DNA of 64,000 nucleotides. Source: Oscillospiraceae bacterium (GTDB lineage Bacteria > Bacillota > Clostridia > Oscillospirales > Ruminococcaceae). Position numbers and translations under genes: made by a program. The stretch is taken from NCBI GenBank assembly GCA_025758045.1, contig CP107208.1, forward strand, positions 806,001-870,000. Reading direction: 5' to 3'. How positions within the stretch are numbered: the first letter of the stretch is position 1; each line of letters starts with the position of its first letter. The notes beneath the pieces are model-generated. The model made no database searches and had not been told where the DNA came from. It saw nothing but the letters and a program-made list of their open reading frames with translations. Positions 61,662 through 64,000 of this stretch are shown one piece after another.

Positions 61662-62159
61662 TCAACCGCCAAGCCGGGTCTGCTGCCAGTAGTCGCCCAT
61701 GCTGCTGCCGGGCTTGCCAGTGCACTCGTCGCTGAGGTAGTCCCCCAGGCCGACGGCGGCGGGGTCCCAGGCGAGGGCCTGGGCCTCGGTCTTGTACTCC
61801 ACCTCGGCATACCAGAACGCCGTGGGCAGGCCCTTGTCCACGCAGTTGACTTCCAGGGTCAGGCCGTCGGGCAGCCGATAGCTGCGGCGTTCCTTTTTAA
61901 TAAGGGGCTTGCCGATGAGGTGCTCCAGTCTGGCGAACAGGTCTGCATCGATTTCGGTTTCAATTTCCTCGCGGCTTAAAGTGCCCGCACCCTTAAAGCA
62001 AAGCACCAGCGCGGTGCGGCCGCCCTGCAATGCCTCGCGGCGGATGCGCACCGTGGGGCGCACACTGATATAGCCCTGGTCCATCTGATAAGTCTCGGTC
62101 AGCGGGAAGCTTTTCTCATCCGGCCAGTTTGTGACCATCCATTTGCGTTCGATTTCCAT
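61662..62159 (-). CDS. CYTH domain protein
   Basis: 165 residues, a triphosphate tunnel enzyme-like protein. The signature ExExK is MEIERKWMV at the very N-terminus, followed by RIRREALQGG (about 37), LCFKGAGTLSREEIETEID (about 53, with basic and acidic tunnel residues), ERRSYRLPDGLTLEVNCVDKG (about 88) and FWYAEVEY (about 114). Likely hydrolyses inorganic triphosphate or a nucleotide triphosphate; cyclase activity is rare in bacteria. ATG at 62159 with AAGGAGG. The cytoplasmic protein is convergent with nothing; the gene is divergent from glnN. Confidence 0.9.
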   Translation of the reverse strand: MEIERKWMVTNWPDEKSFPLTETYQMDQGYISVRPTVRIRREALQGGRTALVLCFKGAGTLSREEIETEIDADLFARLEHLIGKPLIKKERRSYRLPDGLTLEVNCVDKGLPTAFWYAEVEYKTEAQALAWDPAAVGLGDYLSDECTGKPGSSMGDYWQQTRLGG

Positions 62160-62271
62160 GGGGACCCCTCCTTATTATAGTAAAAGTATACCACAATTCG
62201 TCCCCCGCGCACAGTTCACAAAACATCCAGTTTTCCACTTAAAGTCGTTCCTGTTTTCGTCACATCGCCAG

Positions 62272-62300
62272 TTGCAATTTAGCGATGCACAACGTATAAT
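62272..62300 (+). promoter_or_regulatory. glnN promoter
   Basis: TTGCAA (62272-62277), 17-bp spacer, TATAAT (62295-62300). Transcription should start near 62307, immediately before the leader hairpin at 62317. Confidence 0.8.
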
Positions 62301-62316
62301 AAAGGCATAACAGCAA

Positions 62317-62351
62317 GGGCGCTGCGAATGTGTTTTCGCAGCGTCCTTTTT
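62317..62351 (+). terminator. Terminator-like hairpin at the 5' end of the glnN transcript
   Basis: GGGCGCTGCGAA pairs with TTCGCAGCGTCC through 12 pairs (one G-U) around a 6-base loop, followed by CTTTTTCTG. It lies only about 10 bases from the expected start, with the ribosome site and ATG 20-35 bases beyond. This is a rho-independent terminator in leader position, so glnN is probably attenuated. Confidence 0.65.
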
Positions 62352-62382
62352 CTGTAATTAGGTACATAAAGGAGTAAGAAGT

Positions 62383-64000
62383 ATGGCAGCAACCGTTATG
62401 GAACTTTACGGCAGCAAAGTTTTCAACGAGCATGAGATGCGTGAGCGTCTGCCCAGCTCTACCTACAAAAGCCTGAAGGCGACGATCGAGAAGGGCCAGC
62501 CCCTCGACCTGGAGGTCGCCAACGTCGTGGCCAGCGTGATGAAGCGCTGGGCGATCGAGCAGGGCGCCACCCATTACACCCACTGGTTCCAGCCGTTGAC
62601 CGGCATCACCAGTGAGAAACACGACGGCTTTGTCAGCCCCCAGCCGGATGGCACCGCCATCATGGAGTTCTCCGGTAAGGAGCTCATCAAGGGCGAGCCG
62701 GATGCTTCCTCCTTCCCCTCCGGCGGCCTGCGCGCCACCGCTGAGGCCCGCGGCTACACCGCCTGGGACCCCACCAGCTACGCTTTCGTAAAGGACGACA
62801 CGCTGTGCATCCCCACCGCGTTCTGCTCCTACACCGGCGAGGCACTGGACAAGAAGACCCCGCTGCTGCGCTCGATGCAGGCCATCTCCGACCAGGCCTG
62901 CCAGGTGCTGCATCTGTTCGGCAAGGACGTGCCCCGCGTGGCTACCACCGTCGGCCCCGAGCAGGAGTACTTCCTCATCAAGAAAGAGGACTACGACAAG
63001 CGCCTTGACCTGGTGCTGACCGGCCGCACGCTGTTCGGCTCTGCCCCGTCCAAGGGCCAGGAGCTGGAGGAGCACTACTTCGGCACCATCCGCCCCATCG
63101 TTTCCGAGTTCATGAAGGACCTGGACCAGGAGCTGTGGAAGCTGGGCGTGCCCGCCAAGACCAAGCACAACGAGGTCGCCCCCTGCCAGCATGAGCTGGC
63201 CCCCATCTACGACACCACCAATGTCGCCATCGACCACAACCTGCTGACGATGGAGATGATGAAGAAGATCGCCAGCAAGCACGGCCTGGTCTGCCTGCAG
63301 CACGAGAAGCCTTTTGAGGGCGTGAACGGCAGCGGCAAGCACAACAACTGGTCCATCAGCACCAAGAGCGAGAACCTGCTGGACCCCGGCGATACCCCGA
63401 TGGAGAACCTGCAGTTCATGGTGTTCCTGTCCGCCGTTATCAAGGCGGTTGACGAGTACGCCGACCTGCTGCGCACCTCCGTCGCCACCCCGGGCAACGA
63501 CCACCGCCTGGGCGCCAACGAGGCACCCCCGGCCATCATTTCCATCTTCGTGGGCGAGGAGCTGGAGGCTGTCATCGACGCCGTCTGCACCGATTCTCCC
63601 TACGCCGGTCCCGTCAAGATGAAGATGGACCTGGGCGTCGACGTCCTGCCCAAGTTCAGCAAGGACACCACCGACCGCAACCGTACCTCCCCCTTCGCCT
63701 TCACCGGCAACAAGTTTGAGTTCCGTATGCCCGGCTCGGCCGAGAACCTGTCCGACGCCAACACCATCCTGAACACCGCCGTTGCCAAGGCGCTGAAGGA
63801 GTTCGTGGCCGAGACTTCCGGCGCTGCCGACTTTGAGTGCGCAGCCGCTGCCTGGGTCAAGAAGACGCTGAACGCCCACCGCCGTGTGATCTTCAACGGC
63901 AACGGCTACAGCGAAGCCTGGGAAGCCGAGGCCGAGCGCCGCGGCCTGCCCAACCGCAAGTGCACCCCGGACGCCATGATCGCCCTGAAGGACGAGAAGA
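62383..64000 (+). CDS. glnN: Glutamine synthetase, type III (GlnN), C-terminus outside the window
   Basis: Makes glutamine from glutamate and ammonia. 539 codons before the edge; the family is about 700 residues. The start ATG at 62383 follows AAAGGAG. GSIII signatures: HYTHWFQPLTGITSEKHDGF (residues 65-85), SSFPSGGLRATAEARGYTAWD (about 106), VGPEQEYFLI (about 190), KHNEVAPCQHELAPIYDTTN (about 263), the ATP-grasp-like NGSGKHNNWS (about 310), and GNDHRLGANEAPPAIISIF (about 370). Not GSI: the ~470-residue layout and its adenylylation loop are absent. Transcribed from 62272 behind a hairpin that may attenuate it. No glnB/amtB is visible. Confidence 0.96.
   Translation, partial: MAATVMELYGSKVFNEHEMRERLPSSTYKSLKATIEKGQPLDLEVANVVASVMKRWAIEQGATHYTHWFQPLTGITSEKHDGFVSPQPDGTAIMEFSGKELIKGEPDASSFPSGGLRATAEARGYTAWDPTSYAFVKDDTLCIPTAFCSYTGEALDKKTPLLRSMQAISDQACQVLHLFGKDVPRVATTVGPEQEYFLIKKEDYDKRLDLVLTGRTLFGSAPSKGQELEEHYFGTIRPIVSEFMKDLDQELWKLGVPAKTKHNEVAPCQHELAPIYDTTNVAIDHNLLTMEMMKKIASKHGLVCLQHEKPFEGVNGSGKHNNWSISTKSENLLDPGDTPMENLQFMVFLSAVIKAVDEYADLLRTSVATPGNDHRLGANEAPPAIISIFVGEELEAVIDAVCTDSPYAGPVKMKMDLGVDVLPKFSKDTTDRNRTSPFAFTGNKFEFRMPGSAENLSDANTILNTAVAKALKEFVAETSGAADFECAAAAWVKKTLNAHRRVIFNGNGYSEAWEAEAERRGLPNRKCTPDAMIALKDEK

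Noticed and set aside
62317..62346. ANTAR-type antiterminator hairpin upstream of glnN
   Set aside because: The ANTAR arrangement needs two adjacent hexaloop hairpins with A and G at fixed loop positions; only one hairpin is present and its first loop base is U.

Overview
The window looks like chromosomal DNA of a fairly GC-rich gut Clostridium relative, most likely in the Faecalibacterium / Gemmiger / Subdoligranulum group of Oscillospiraceae. That is an inference from Firmicutes-type AGGAGG ribosome sites, a T-box leader, SpoIIE, type III glutamine synthetase, DUF3048 lipoproteins and dense families of intergenic palindromes. I could run no database search, so family names come from motifs read in the translated sequence.

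Layout. 1-4931: ilv operon on the minus strand (ilvB, ilvN, ilvC, ilvD; ilvD runs off the left edge), driven by a TTGACA/TATAGT promoter and a T-box leader. 5018-7518: a DUF815 AAA+ ATPase and ilvA. 7803-16295: uronate catabolism (kduI, kduD, an aldose 1-epimerase-like gene, uxaA, uxaB, uxaC) with three copies of a small insertion element between the genes. A GH28 pectin-type hydrolase at 42786-44285 fits the same pathway. 16414-25994: DUF5662, a membrane protein, a beta-CASP RNase-like protein, a GH25 muramidase fusion, a flavoprotein, a DUF308 protein and a cytidylate-kinase-like protein. 26208-28511 and 36003-41793: two surface-polysaccharide modules (flippases, glycosyltransferase-like proteins, MBOAT and SGNH acylation pair). 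Between them lie typA, a CBS/DRTGG pyrophosphatase, gltX, hflX and a GNAT gene. 41964-52399: tag, GH28, UPF0340, a PLP-binding YggS protein, an EF-G-like GTPase, spoIIE and a Sel1-repeat protein. 52400-about 54870: an AT-rich island. 55090-64000: amidase, AbrB-like and XRE regulators, histidine phosphatase, two DUF3048 lipoproteins, CYTH, and glnN running off the right edge.

The best candidate for a special system is the AT-rich island at about 52400-54870. It holds a 52-residue membrane protein, a MarR regulator whose promoter sits on a 19-bp-arm palindrome, and two translationally coupled radical SAM proteins. I recognise the last three as the family named 'radical SAM mobile pair', whose chemistry is, to my knowledge, unassigned. 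It starts exactly at the stop codon of the GC-rich Sel1 gene, which suggests lateral transfer.

Other notable points: a GH25 muramidase fused to an Ig-like domain and to a 5'-nucleotidase-like region that has lost its metal ligands; four copies of a 171-236 bp MITE and one 124-bp MITE, all with 4-bp target duplications of the form NTAN; an EF-G paralogue without the catalytic histidine; and a terminator hairpin at the 5' end of the glnN transcript. No tRNA, rRNA, CRISPR array or transposase gene was found.
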